A stretch of 64,000 bases of DNA from Luidia sarsii (GCA_949987565.1 OX465109.1:16902092-16966091), one strand, 5' to 3'; shown: positions 41,101 to 51,440, counted from the first letter of the stretch. The notes: a model not told the origin generated them from the sequence alone. Numbers and translations are program-made.

Positions 41101-44100
41101 TGAAAACAGCCCAAGAACTGTTATTGCATGGACCAACGATGAATGACATTCCAACCTCACAGATACAACACAAACCCTTGGAAGCAAAACATGCCCGACC
41201 ACAGAATGTTTATACGCCATTGAAACGTCGCGAGGATGTCCGTTACCGTGACAACGTGGGTGTTCCACTGTGCCGCCGACTAAACACGTGCAGGGCCCAA
41301 TTTTGCTTTAATAAGCACCAACATTTGCTTAAAGCACGAAAAGTCACGATTCATATAATCACCCTGCCAACCCAAACTTCTCTTTTGTTTCCTGCTAAGC
41401 GAAGAATAGTGGAATACAAGTCAAGAACAGTTGACATCATCGTCTCAATGTGATTTGTAATCCTGTTTACACGAGCGAGAGCTTTCATACTTTACCGCTT
41501 ATAAGCGGCTCTGTGAAATGGACTTGAGCTCATCAAATAGACACATGGTGAATTGCAGTCATTTTGAAAGTTGACTTCCTGGAGTAGATACAAGTATATT
41601 TTGTTCCTGTTAAGAAACGTCCAATCTGTATATGTGACCCGGCACAGCATAATGAGGAATAGCCCCACTTTTTAGATTTTGGTATTTTTTTAATGATGTG
41701 AAAGAGTATATACCTTTAGCTTTCAAATGATATCAAAATATAATATTTTTTTTATTTTTTTGTAATCGAATTGTGAAAATAGTTTAACTTCAGGCGTTGT
41801 TTACTCAAAAAGTGTTTTGGTGGGATATACCTCATGTCGTTGTGCCGGGTCACATATAAACGTCCGTCCTATCTGATAGGCCCATAATAATTATGAGGTA
41901 TAGGGAAACAGTTTCAGCCCAATTTTCTTGCCTATTTTTAACATTTATTTGTGTCAAACAAAAAGAAAAACTGAGCGGGAACAGTTGAATTAAAAACATT
42001 GAAAATTTTAGTCAGTAAGCAGTTTGCAACATTTTATTATATCAAATTGAAAAAATGGCGAAGAATGACTGGACCGGGACTTGAAACTTCTTGAAATCTC
42101 TGCTTTTGCACAACAGCGCTCTTCCCATCTGAACTATCCAGCCCTTAGATGGTGGCCTTCAGTCAGAAGCAATTCAACCATTAACTGCCGTATAATTATC
42201 TCCAGAGATCACATTGTACCCCCCTCTTTCATTCAGATGCAAACAACCAACTGTTGTAAACCTTGCTATACAGCAGCTCGGGGATAATACACAAAGTGGA
42301 CGCAGCCTTAATTTCCCATTTTAAGTCGAACAAAATAAAAAGGAAAAAAAAAATAACTGAGAACATTTGAATAACTCGAAAAATGGCTAAAGAAAACTTG
42401 GTCATTTTTTCAATCATTTTTGTATTACCTTCGAATAGTTTTTAAAATTAGCTGTAACCAATTAGTCACCAGCCAAGCGAACCTGTTTTCAATTTCCTGT
42501 CTCTATAATTGTTCGGTCCCAATGGTTCATTTCCTTGCCTTTTCTAGGTCGCTCCATGTATACCAAGGATATGGTATCCGAGTCGTTTTCTCGTGTTCCC
42601 TTGCTCGGAGGTCACCTCGTTTCAGAATAATTTTACCAATAGCCATTTCTTTGGTTAATGGCCTCCAGTGATCTCGTCCATTAGTCCCGTCCCATTTGCT
42701 TTCTGTATACTCAGAACCCACCTCTTCTTGCAGGTATTTTCCCATTTTTTTTTCCTTTCTGATGAATTATATTTGGTTGGGGTTGAATTTAATGCGTTTA
42801 TTTTATAATACGGCCACAACAAAGGCCGGGTAATTTCTCAGTGAATTAGCACAAGAATGGGAGTCGATCATGCTAATATCTGCAGTATTCATGTTCGAAG
42901 GAAACCGTACTGGTCGTGGAGAGATTGCTGGCCAGATAATGGGTTTTGTAATAGTCATGGTGATGTATACTGGGAGTGGAATGGTAATGGTAGCAATGCC
43001 GTGTATGACAGTCATTAATTTCAGGTGATAGTCCTCATAGATAATAACGTATTATGTTTGCGTCGAGGAGAATGTATGGTTTGCTCCACTGAAGTATTAA
43101 GCACTGTGTACTCAGTGCATGGAAGCCTTTGACGTACAAAATGACATGAAAAAAACAGAGAAGTCTGCTAGGGATCACATAGAAACAGACGAGAACAAAT
43201 AAAATCTGTCAGGGAAGAAATGAAAGGTCGCATGTAATTATGGGGGTGTTGGTCCATTCCCTTACATCATCGAGCCACTGTCTCCCGGGTCTGCCTCTTT
43301 TCTTTTGACCCTCTATTAACCCTAGTGTTACGTCCTTTGCAATTGTGTTTTTGGACCTTGTGGCCATCTGGATCATAATAACAGCACACTATTATGGTTA
43401 ACAGAGGGTAAACAAAAAGAAAGAGGCAGACCCGGGAGACAGTGGCTCGATGATGCAAGGGAATGGACCAACACCCTCATATTATACGACCTGATAGGGA
43501 AGACCAAGGTTAGGGGAGAGTGGAGAAGGTTCGTGCATCAGTGCACCAACGGTCGGCGTGACTACGGAGATGCGCGCACGGGTGAGTGCTCAGCGTTTCG
43601 CCCGATTGCCTGCTCAAACAAATACAGGCGGGATTCGAGCTCGCGAGACCCACGTTTTACGTCTGTATATATATATATACAAGAAGGCAGCAGTCGATTG
43701 CACCAAACCCATCGTAACTTACGATCAATCGCAAGACGATGAGCGATGCGCAGAAACCATAAGGTGTGTCACAACTTACGATGGGCTATCCACCGTAAGT
43801 TGATTTACAATGTATCGTATTTGTGAAATCCAGCCCTGAGTGGAGGGTTCGAATCCCGCCCGAGCTGTTGTTTTCGCCCAGCAGGCAATTGGGCAAACCG
43901 CTGGGCGTATATCGTTCAATTACACGTCGAGTACGGCAAACCCGTTTTGAATGACATTCTTCTCGACGCAGAATCACTTGACATCTATGTTGTTGTTTGC
44001 TAAAACAAACAATTCCGAGAAATTGAAATTCGACGGTTGGAATGAGTGTGAACAAATAAGACAAACCATAAGGCTGATTTCATATAAGACTGTTAAAGTA

Positions 44101-46618
44101 ACAATAGAAAAACCCCATTTTGTTTATCTTGATTTTTTTTTTCAAAACAAAGACCGTGAACAGATAAAATCTGAAGTACGAAATCTCGCACGTCGGATTT
44201 CTCTTCTTACTATATCGAGCGAAATCGCGCCTCGTCGTATACCGGCTTGCTAACTAACAGAGTGCCTGTCAGATTCTTAATTCGTTTATCACCATGGTAA
44301 ACTGTGCCCTTGGCACGGCATATTTGCTTCATTCTAGCCTGTTGACTGACGCAGGGTGATTGAATTAATGGGCTCGGGTTGACTTGTCGCGCGCCACTTT
44401 CCGGCTTCCCTCTCCATACAGAATTTGCTCGCCCATTGCTTGCAGTAAACGGGAAGGTAAACATTCTGTCCGTTTAAATTAGCAAAATGGGCCGGGCACG
44501 ATTAATTCATAGCCGCAAAGAAAACAGTTCTCAGTGATCTCCGTTTTCGGCAAACTTGACTATAGCACGTGCGACTCGCAAGCCACGAAATCCCATGCCA
44601 ACTCGACGAGTATTCCTGTAAAATTGCTTCTGATGCCCGTCGCATATCTTTTGTTTAAACACAATTCTCAGAAATCCTGAGCATGAGGAGAATCGGTCCT
44701 ATACCAGAAGCTTTCACAAACTGAGGCAGAAAGGTCACACACGGACCGCAACGTCAGATCCTCCGGTAGTTTGTTCGTAGGGTTTGTCAAATGTTTGTGT
44801 TTACCAGGAAGCAACATTTTGCTTTTGAAGACTGTAACTGTAAATCAATATGATTTTCTTTTGTAAATACAAAAAAACTGTTGCAAACTGCTCACTGACT
44901 AAAATGACCTGCAATATATAAATCTCAAATGTAAGAGGGCCCGGAGTTACGATCCTAGCAGGATCTTTCTCAAAGGCCTTTGAGAAAGAGTCGAACGTTC
45001 TATTCCTTGCAAATTTGACGGCTCTGACATTCCTCTGCTTGCGTTAACTTTGTCCGAGGCAGAATTAAGACCTGAGGCACGGGAGTGAGAGAAGTAATGT
45101 GATACACTAAACGAGGACGGATTCCGATACTGCGGGCTCTGATTCCTTGAAATCAGAATCCAATTTTGTATGTTTTCTGAAAAGTAAATGAGCGTTAGAT
45201 TTTAACGTAAACCCCTTGGTCTCTCTTATAGATAAGTATCGGGACAACGGTAGAATATTTCGGCTTGAGCAGAAGGGCCTGACGTTTCGATCCTATATAA
45301 CATCCTACATGACATTTCTCAAAGGGAAGTTAGATCATTACAATCTCCTACCGAGTCTATGTCTCTGCTCAACCGTCTCTTCCTTTTCCTTCTCACCTTC
45401 TTGAAACCGTCCCCCATCCTCCTCACCCCCATCCTCGCCATCCTTCTCACTCCTCCATCCTCATCCTCCCCATCCTCCCCTTCCTCTTCATCTCCCCCAC
45501 CCTCCCCTTCTCATCCTCCCCATCCTCCCTATCCCCAAACCTCCTCAATCTCCCCATCCTCCCTATCCTCCCCATCCTGCCCATCGTCTCTATTCCCCTC
45601 AACCATCTCAGACTCCTCAGACTCCTCATCCCCCTTCCTCCCCTTCCTCTTGGTCTCCTCATCCTCCCCTTCTCATCCTCCCCACCCCCTATCCCCAACC
45701 TCCTCAATCTCCCCATCCTCTCTAACCTCCCCATCCTCCCATCCTCCCTATTCTCCTCAACCATCTCAGACTCCTCATCCTCCTCATCCTCCCCTTCCCA
45801 CCCTTCCTCCTCATCTCCCCACCCTCCCTATCCCCCAACCTCCTCAATCTCCCCATCCCCCTCAACCTCCCCATCCTCCCTATCCCCAACCTCCTCAGTC
45901 TCCCCATCCCCCTCAACCTCCCCATCCTCCCCATCCTCCCTATCCCCAACCTTCTCAGACTCCTCATCCTCCTCAACCTCCCCATCCTCCCTTTCCCCCA
46001 ACATCCTCAATCTTCTCACCCCCCTCAACCTCCCCATCCTCCCCACCCTCCCTATCCCCCAACGTGACCTCCTCAATCTTCTCATTCTCCCAACCCTCCC
46101 CACCCTCCCCATCCTCCTCATTCTGCTCACGCTCCTCATCCACCTCATCCATCCCACCCTCCCAATCCTCCAATCTTCAACTATAACTACCTTAACTTCT
46201 ACCTCCATATGTCCATCTCTATGAACCCCTCATCTCAAGTGCCACCACTATCATCACCACCGTTAACTCTCTCATCAACACCCTCCTCTCTCTCCCCATC
46301 ACCACATTAACTATATAAAGCAGCATCATTTATCTATAAACCGTCAGTGGACTGCGGAAATGTGAGATACAAAACAATGAATCAAATCCAATGATCACCC
46401 AATTGCAATTTCCTTCGGTGCCTATATAGGCCTATACAGTATATCAACGCCTTTTCTATTGACCCATTATCCGCCATTCTCCCCAAAGCCCGTCCAAAGA
46501 CAGCTCATTAAACAGACCCGTATCGATTTCAACCCCTGCATGCAATACCAAAATACGAATACCAAAAAACAGAAACGAAAGACGAAGCACTCACATAGAA
46601 AGCGTTGAAGAAGTCCAT
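28642..46618 (-). CDS. Gene A: unrecognised repeat-bearing coiled-coil protein (three exons, 1073 aa), paralogue of gene B
   Basis: I do not recognise this family. Exons: 46618-46595, 32668-29973 and 29143-28642. The phases are 0 and 2, giving 3222 nt with the stop. The first 8-codon exon (MDFFNAFY, donor GTGAGT) is joined by phase and by analogy with gene B. Residues about 54-253 form a helical N-domain (LDSLYRELKRLVPRN, FDFIEYLRLLARHFREKIYD, WAELLRE, VLAKAWWYKADKIRRLL). Residues 254-436 are charged and disordered. Residues about 443-739 hold 33 copies of a 9-residue repeat, STKTKEQDG. A coiled-coil block follows, from LSWQGRKLERLRQRQEEL to LTQDLTLEIKLNGKYY. The C-terminal exon has a Gly/Tyr/Trp-rich stretch and FRDEEQLLERSLRNRYDR (residues 998-1015). 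No signal peptide or membrane segment is seen, so a soluble or structural role is possible but unproven. The very long first intron (13.9 kb) makes the exon 1 link the least certain part. Confidence 0.75.
29400..29860. mobile_element. Two SINE family 1 copies, head to head
   Basis: Minus-strand head at 29,475-29,550 and plus-strand head at 29,766-29,839, facing away from a shared centre (CCCCACCCCGGCAAAGACTA). It lies in gene A intron 2. Confidence 0.8.
29973..32668 (-). CDS. Gene A exon 2
   Basis: The acceptor is TTTGTCCTCCCGGCAG and the donor is GTAAAA after TACTACAG. The open frame extends 15 nt further upstream into the acceptor region, so an apparent start there (MSSRQ) is probably intronic. 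Encodes the N-domain, the charged middle, the 9-residue array and the coiled coil. A stretch of good GC-rich coding sequence at the N-domain side contrasts with the T/C-rich plus strand of the array. Confidence 0.85.
30491..31381 (-). repeat. Coding 27-bp array, 33 units, in gene A
   Basis: Each unit encodes nine residues, consensus STKTKEQDG. The first nine units are diverged (STMANKQDG, LTKVKEQDS, SKKANEKGR). Later units are nearly identical and form a repeated five-unit block ending (F/L)TKTNKQDG. No stop or frame change occurs across 891 bp, which suggests selection to keep the frame. Confidence 0.95.
33340..34000. mobile_element. Large inverted repeat with tRNA-like (SINE family 2) cores
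   Basis: Two arms of about 318 bp (33,340-33,657 and 33,682-34,000) are near-identical reverse complements around a 24-bp centre. Each arm contains GCGGGATTCGAACCCGCGAC, a perfect B-box region, and the tail GCTCAGTGCTTTGCCCGGTG. It sits in gene A intron 1. Confidence 0.92.
34205..34640. repeat. 50-bp minisatellite, about 8 copies
   Basis: Units of TTGGTTGGTAGAGTGATGAC then TGTAACCATACCAACCCATA. Open frames on the minus strand are repeat translations. Confidence 0.93.
34650..35180. other. Apparently single-copy stretch with a TATA-like site
   Basis: No repeat or coding exon was recognised. TATAAATA occurs at 34,988-34,995 on the plus strand, upstream of only a nine-codon frame (ATG at about 35,051). 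Confidence 0.35.
35395..35775. mobile_element. MITE family 1, inverted copy
   Basis: Runs from GGCTTTAAAGCCC through CATCATTGGTAAGATCAAAC to GACCTCGACCAATGTTGTG, the reverse of the 2.06 kb copy. Confidence 0.75.
36305..36522. repeat. Degenerate telomere-like (TTAGGG) run followed by (GAAT)n
   Basis: Many GGTTAG/GGATTAGG variants at 36,305-36,465, then eight GAAT units at 36,492-36,522. Confidence 0.8.
36800..36915 (+). mobile_element. SINE family 1, truncated
   Basis: CCCCGGCAAAGACTACTG, then GGGCTGGATAACTCAGACGG and GAGCACTGGTACG. The B-box half is missing. Confidence 0.7.
37060..37206. mobile_element. MITE family 4 copy
   Basis: GGTCGATTTCACCAAACTCA to GGCTTTGTGAAATCCACCCC with inner CGTAACTTACGATC and CAACTTACGATGGG. 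Confidence 0.75.
37495..37900. mobile_element. MITE family 1, best copy
   Basis: The left end CTTTTAAAGCTCCTATAGTA and the right end TAGGAGCTTTAAAGTAGACA are inverted repeats. The interior matches the 2.06 and 63.3 kb copies. Confidence 0.8.
38330..38735. mobile_element. MITE family 2 copy
   Basis: GGGAAGATCGGAAGCATCC to CCAATGTTGTATAGGGCCTT, with the central TTACTCGCGAGTAATAAACT palindrome. Confidence 0.75.
39360..39560 (-). mobile_element. SINE family 2 copy
   Basis: The minus strand has an A-box-like TGGTCAGGTGG and a perfect B box GGTTCGAATCC, followed by CCCGCCCGAGCTGCC and the tail ATCGGGCAAAGCACTCAGTA. The acceptor halves do not pair, so it is not called as a tRNA. Confidence 0.7.
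39849..39862. promoter_or_regulatory. RFX X-box consensus
   Basis: GTTGCCACGGCAAC, a palindromic RFX site. On the minus strand it lies about 60 bp upstream of an ATG (39,788-39,790) that opens MSGLAELNLFTCSTDSPWLN, followed by possible weak donors. It may mark an unannotated or alternative first exon inside gene A intron 1. This is a motif match only. Confidence 0.4.
40850..41050. mobile_element. Second foldback family copy
   Basis: GATCTGCGGTGACATCATG faces CATGGTATCACTGCAAATC, with CCTTTTCAGAACCGCGCTCC between. Confidence 0.65.
41629..41858. mobile_element. 230-bp MITE with perfect 18-bp terminal inverted repeats
   Basis: TATATGTGACCCGGCACA at the left and its exact reverse complement at the right. 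The interior is AT-rich and non-coding. TA at each end fits a Tc/mariner-like target. Confidence 0.85.
41980..42335 (-). mobile_element. SINE family 1 copy
   Basis: The decayed tRNA-like head is at 42,067-42,147 on the minus strand. The block with CAGTCAGAAGCAATTCAACC and CAGCAGCTCGGGGATAATAC is present. Confidence 0.75.
43262..43580. mobile_element. LINE reverse-transcriptase C-terminus, partly duplicated as an inverted repeat
   Basis: The plus strand at 43,415-43,580 encodes ERGRPGRQWLDDAREWTNTL and then GEWRRFVHQCTNGRRDYGD. These are the RKRGRP..RW.DD and W......RPDYGD ends of LINE polyproteins. The segment 43,262-43,330 is a reverse-complement copy of the start of this region (GAGCCACTGTCTCCCGGGTC). 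It is a dead fragment. Confidence 0.8.
43590..43990. mobile_element. SINE family 2 copy split by MITE family 4
   Basis: GATTGCCTGCTC..GCGGGATTCGAGCTCGCG and the later TTCGAATCCCGCCCGAGCTG flank a MITE family 4 copy at about 43,690-43,840. The tail GGCAATTGGGCAAACCGCTG follows. Confidence 0.65.
43991..44870. other. Gene A intron 1, no element recognised
   Basis: AT-rich to mixed sequence. No exon with credible splice sites was seen. Confidence 0.4.
44875..45000. mobile_element. Foldback family, half copy
   Basis: GTTGCAAACTGCTCACTGAC, then GATCCTAGCAGGATCTTTCT and CCTTTGAGAAAG. The right arm is lost. Confidence 0.7.
45359..46200. repeat. 840-bp polypyrimidine/polypurine tract
   Basis: Almost only C and T on the plus strand, built from CTCCCCATCCTCC, CTCCTCATC and CCCTATCCCCAACCTCCTCA variants. 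The 275-residue Ser/Pro/His frame across it is a repeat translation. It lies about 400 bp downstream of gene A exon 1, within intron 1. Confidence 0.92.
46595..46618 (-). CDS. Gene A exon 1 (24 nt)
   Basis: CACGATGGAC start context, then MDFFNAFY and a consensus GTGAGT donor in phase 0. Exon 2 needs phase 0, and gene B begins with the parallel MDIYGETHF exon. A consensus CRE lies 209 bp upstream. Confidence 0.6.
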
Positions 46619-46826
46619 CGTGCTCTCGGCTCCCCTATACGCAGTTGTAAACTTGCTCGTGCTTATTTCGGTGGTTGTCGATTGGTAAATTTTTGTTTTC
46701 CAACCCGCCGCCCGAGCGGAGTTTGGGCAATTTCAATCCGACCTCGTTGGCTTTCAGTCGCTCTCTTTGCTTGCCCTGGCCTCGGCATACATCGTGTCCT
46801 GTGCACTCCCCCCACCTCCCAAGCGC

Positions 46827-46834
46827 TGACGTCA
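46827..46834. promoter_or_regulatory. Consensus CRE upstream of gene A
   Basis: TGACGTCA, the full palindromic CREB/ATF site, 209 bp upstream of the gene A start codon in a locally GC-rich segment. A weak X-box-like GAAACCAAGGCAAC is at 46,869-46,882. Function is inferred from position only. Confidence 0.5.
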
Positions 46835-47104
46835 CGCGTCGGTACCTCATCCCCGGCAACCGAATGGGGGAAACCAAGGCAACTGATAAATTGATTATTA
46901 TTGCACCGGAAATTATTGCACTTGGAAAGCTCCGCGTCGCGTGGCTGAACCGACTTTCACCGCGGTGGCGCTTATCAATCGATGGTATAGCTATGGAGTC
47001 CACAACAGGCGTTTTTGTATTCGGCTCGAAATCTGACTTTCACGATTGCCTGCGCTGGCTTGTCTTAATTTAGATTTCAACAACAATTTCTGACGTTCAA
47101 CCTT

Positions 47105-47260
47105 ACGGAGTTGTTGAACCGGCCACCATCTTGGGGGCCTAGTCTTTGTTCCTCCTGGCTAGGCAAGAGTGCATTCTCTGTACCTGCATTGTTGCTGAAT
47201 TTGAATAACACTACAAGGCCCCCAAGATGGCCGCCGGTGAAACAACTGTATAGCAGGACC
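47105..47260. repeat. Inverted repeat near the gene A promoter
   Basis: GCCACCATCTTGGGGGCCTA faces AGGCCCCCAAGATGGCCGCC about 90 bp away, with GTTGTTGAACC and GGTGAAACAACTG outside. A small foldback element. Confidence 0.75.
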
Positions 47261-47299
47261 TTTCTCAAAGGCAGAATGACGAGGGCAAAAACAGATTGG

Positions 47300-47745
47300 A
47301 AGAGGCAAGAGGAATTAGGTTTTGCGGTGACACCGTGTAACACCATCTCTTTTTGAGAAGGAGTGTGTGGCTCTGAGAGGAGCCGGTATTAACTCAACGT
47401 TTCGAGTAGTGTGCACTCTGCGCTCGGGAGATGGGAAGAGGGATGGGCAATAACTATAATAGGGGCGACCGAATAAAGACAGAGGGTGAGATCTGATAGA
47501 ATAACTAGGGTAGCCAGCCGTTTTGCTGAAATCAAAGGACAAAATAAATGGTCTTTGGTTTGATGTATCGGAGGCATAGGTCCGAGTTCGGTATATACAG
47601 TCAGATCTTCCATGATATTTTTTACTACACATTTTCGACGTTTCGATCCTAGCAGGACCTTTCTCTGCCTTTGAGAAAGGTCCTGCTAGGATCGAAACGT
47701 CAGGCCCACTAATCTTAGTCAGTAAGCAGTTTGCAACATGTTCGT
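47300..47745. mobile_element. Both foldback families, adjoining
   Basis: TTTTGCGGTGACACCGTGTA and GGTATTAACTCAACGTTTCG belong to family two. CGACGTTTCGATCCTAGCAG against GGATCGAAACGTCAGGCCCA at 47,638-47,706 belongs to family one. Confidence 0.75.
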
Positions 47746-48009
47746 ATGTCACTTTAAGTCATCTGCTTAATCACTCCTCCATTCTTATCTGTTGTTGTCG
47801 TCGTTATTCTGTCAGTAGGAAGTTCGCGTCCTTTGTATACATTACTCTAAGACTGTCGTTTGTACTGTACAGGGTTACACAAATTCTAGAATGACATTGC
47901 AGGAGTCCGCGTTATGTGCTCTTTACTTTTATTTGCAGTGAGATGAAAAGTACATAATGGGGAAAAGTACATAATAGGAGAAAACAATCATCATACAATC
48001 ATCACTGAT

Positions 48010-48245
48010 AATTGAAACTCAAATAAATAAAGGAAAAGAAGGAACAAAATGATTGGGATCCATTTAACAATTTTGAACAATAACCAAAAAAAACCTTGAC
48101 CGGACCGTGATTTGAACCCGGGACCTCTGGTTTTGCGTACCTCTGGTTTTGAGCGATCCAGCTCTTATATGCCGGCCTTGCCATAATTGTCAACTAGTCT
48201 TTGCCAGGGTGGGGGCGCCAGTCTGAAGCATTCGGCCATTCAATA
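48010..48245 (-). mobile_element. SINE family 1 copy
   Basis: Minus-strand head at 48,096-48,170 with GGTTCAAATCACGGTCC and an internal duplication of CTCTGGTTTTG. The block CTTTGCCAGGGTGGGGGCGC is present. Confidence 0.75.
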
Positions 48246-49380
48246 TTAATGTTTGCTATTAATTCAGTCTTGACATGCCCTTCATAATTGTGTGCTTTTA
48301 ATTAATTTTCTTTGAAGAAATCAGATAAATATTACAACATTTGATTCACAAGAATGTGTGACTCAATAAAATGATGAGCACAAGTAGACCAAGCCGTACA
48401 CTGGGACTTCCATAACCCCGAGACCTGCTCTATTGCTGACACCTAGTCTTGATGTAGCCTAAGGCCTCTTGTCAAAAAGATCATCGGTTGGGTATCAGAT
48501 GATTTGACCCGTCCGATGTCGTTTCCACCGGATAGCCATCGATAATTTTTCACCCCAGAGTCCAGTACAATCGGCTTTCTACCGGGGGAAATTTTATCGG
48601 TCGGAGGAATTCAACCGGCACTCAACCGATGATCTTTTTGACAAGAGACCTAACCTATATCGGACGCTCCAAGTCGTTTGGTCAAAAAGAAATATGGGGT
48701 GGGCAAAATCGTATGCCAACACACATTGCCTGCATTTGTCGGGAATGCTTGGAGTTCGCGATTCAAAATCCGGGTCAGTGTATTAAAAAGAAACATCTGT
48801 ACAATTTTGTATTTGTAGAATTCTTTTGGGAAAAGAGATCCACATTCATGTACCTGTGTGGACATTGGACAGCAATGTGTTTTTTCCACGCAATGATCTA
48901 CTGTGCCATCATACATCATACATCATATTGCATCTACAAAACACTGAAATAACTACACAGACCTGTGTAATTGCGTGTCAAGTGTCATTTGAACTCTTTA
49001 CCCATGTTGTTATACTGTATTAGCAATGGGTATTGAACCATTTGGGGAGCTAAACAAACTGTTTGCACAAAAAAGTTGGGTCCAAATCGGCTGCCCATCA
49101 TCGGGTCTGGGTGTTTGGGAATTGCTTTGGAGGTTTGCGAACGATTTTCTGACCACTATACAATCCAACAATAGCGATACACTGCAAGAATAACGATGGG
49201 CCGAACGGAGTTGGTCCAAATCGGCCGCCCAACATCGGGTCTGGGTGTTTTGGAAATGCTTAGGAGGTTTGCGAAGGATCTAACCTCTCTCTACAACCCA
49301 ACTGGGTATCGAGTGGTCCACAGACCACTCGATATACTTAACCGATAATGGTCCAGAGGTCGGTGAGATACAGGCCAGAG
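48246..49380. other. Intergenic between genes A and B
   Basis: Contains a loose inverted pair (GGCCTCTTGTCAAAAAGATC and GATCTTTTTGACAAGAGACC, 48,466-48,649). It also has a duplicated segment with AAATCGGC.GCCCA.CATCGG at about 49,083 and 49,215. No gene. Confidence 0.5.
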
Positions 49381-49384
49381 CAGG

Positions 49385-49650
49385 CCCTTGTCCGATCCTA
49401 CAGCAGGACCTTTGTCGATCCTATAGCAGGACCTTTGTCGATCCTATAGTAGGACCTTTGTCGATCCTTTAGCAGGACCTTTGTCGATCCTACAGCAGGA
49501 CCTTTTTTTGTCGATCCTATAGTAGGACCTTTGTCGATCCTTTAGCAGGACCTTTGTCGATCCTACAGCAGGACCTTTGTCGATCCTACAGCAGGAACTT
49601 TGTCGATCCTACAGCAGGACCTTTGTCGATCCTATAGCTTGACCTTTCTC
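49385..49650. repeat. 22-bp tandem array from the foldback core
   Basis: About 11 units of TTTGTCGATCCTATAGCAGG plus ACC. The unit is the GATCCTAGCAGGACCTTTCTC core of foldback family one, so it is an amplified mobile-element core. A shorter second cluster lies at 49,765-49,815. Confidence 0.9.
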
Positions 49651-49819
49651 AAACATACATGTCGATATTTTACCTTCCGACTGAGCCCAAGCCATTCCAT
49701 TTCTTAAGCAACCTTTGGTTCAGAGGTTGGTGAGATATAGGCCACAGCAGGCCCTTGCCCGATCCCTATAGCGGGCCACTTTCTCGATCCTATTTATAGC
49801 TTGACCTTTCTCAAACATA

Positions 49820-51380
49820 TAGGTCAATATTTTACCTTCTAGCCAAGCCCAAGCCAATAGACAATAAGCCAACAATTTTCTCGGTCCATTTCTTGAGCAA
49901 CTTTTGGTCAAGAAGTTGGTTAGATAAAGGCCTCAGTTTGTTCGGTCGAGCGATATAGCCAGTAAGATCCATGGTTCCATGGCGTCAAGAAATCCCGCAA
50001 GTACTCCTGCTTTCCAATTTGATATTTCCTTAAAAGTCTAAAGTCTAATTTTTCTTTAAATTTTCTTCAAATTTTCAATATTGATCGCTTTAAAAATAAT
50101 CGGCAACCATTTAGAATCTTGAACAAAATATGGACATAATATGATAATTCCTTGGAATGATAAATATCAAACAATGATTAAACGATAAAAAAAATCAATT
50201 GAAAATCCTTTGCAATTTCAGTCTTTTAAGCATCGAATTTGTCTACTTCTTAGAATCTAAATCAATGTGCCAATATTTCTCCAATCATAAATTCATCTTA
50301 TAATAATTACAAACATTCACGGTTAATGATTACATTGCTTTAGAATTATATGATATTAAAATAACAAAACTTAAACAGAAGTCTGAAATTGTATAACACA
50401 AAATAAACTTTTGATACATTTCTTATATTGATATAGATCCATGATATATAAAAAAATAATGGTAAATGTCCGAAATACTCGTCCTTTTAGATGATATTTG
50501 TATGATTATCGGTGGCACGAAACTCAGCTCAAAGTATCAAGGCCTTTTGGATCTCTACCATTGGCGAAAGTCATCTGCGTAAAAATTACGTTGAAAAAAA
50601 TTATACCACAGGAAAACGAAGGCTCTATGAGGGTACATAAATAGATTATTAATGCCTCATTGGCATGTCTTGATTATATTTATCGTGCAGCCAAGTACTA
50701 ATCATGGTGCGTGACTGCAATTCTTCAAATAGGGTAACTAGTCCGTGAATATGATGATTATCAAGAAGTGCACTTAAGTTCCTAACTGGGGGCTTTTAAG
50801 GTATTTTTTGGCTGACATACTTCGTCAGTGATGCAGTCAAAAAACACATTTTGAAACCACCATGCATTAGGTATCTTCTACTTAATTCAAATCTACTCTT
50901 GCAAAATGCAAAATGGTTTATTATCCTGTTTTAAATCTATAGTCTTTACTTGTTGTTATGATTGTAGTTGTTGTTATTGTTATTGTTGCTATTGATGTTG
51001 TTATTGTTGTTGTTATTGTTGTCGTTCTCGTTTTTGTTCAGGTTCTGGTTCTCTTTGTTGTTGTTTTTCTCGTTCTCTTTTTTGTTGTTCTTTGCTATTG
51101 TTCTTATTTTATAATTTACTGTAAATAAATACCATGCTGGTATATATGTTAGTACAACAATGTTTGGTTGATTTGTACAAATCTAATCCCTACCCCACTA
51201 ATCCCTACCCCACTCCTTGCCCTTCTCTTTGATCTTTCCCCCTCCTCTCATTAATCCCTACCCTACCCCCTGCCCTTCCCTTGAATCTCTCCCTACCAGC
51301 TTCACTCTTTGTCCTTTGTTTCTCATCCGTGTCCTATTCACTCTCCCCCCTTCCTTCGTGTACATGTATCTGTTTTGTCC
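49820..51380. other. AT-rich intergenic sequence
   Basis: No gene seen. A TTG/TTATTG-rich run is at about 50,955-51,105. Two AATCCCTACCCC units are near 51,187 and 51,252. Confidence 0.5.
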
Positions 51381-51384
51381 TTGT

Positions 51385-51440
51385 CACTCTGCCTTTGAGA
51401 AAGGTCCTGCTAGGATCGAAACGTCAGGCCCACTAAATTT
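51385..51440. mobile_element. Foldback family, half copy
   Basis: CCTTTGAGAAAGGTCCTGCT then AGGATCGAAACGTCAGGCCC. A near-identical flank (CCTTCGTGTACATGTATCTG) occurs with the half copy at 55,680-55,760 in reverse, so both come from one larger parent element. Confidence 0.75.

Noticed and set aside
41100..41453. 117-residue plus-strand frame
   Set aside because: Its second half matches a repeat near 7.5-7.7 kb (CTTGCCAGCCAAAACTTCAC type), so it is a dispersed repeat.
45359..46186. 275-residue Ser/Pro/His-rich frame and its Arg/Gly/Glu-rich antisense frames
   Set aside because: Translation of the polypyrimidine tract.
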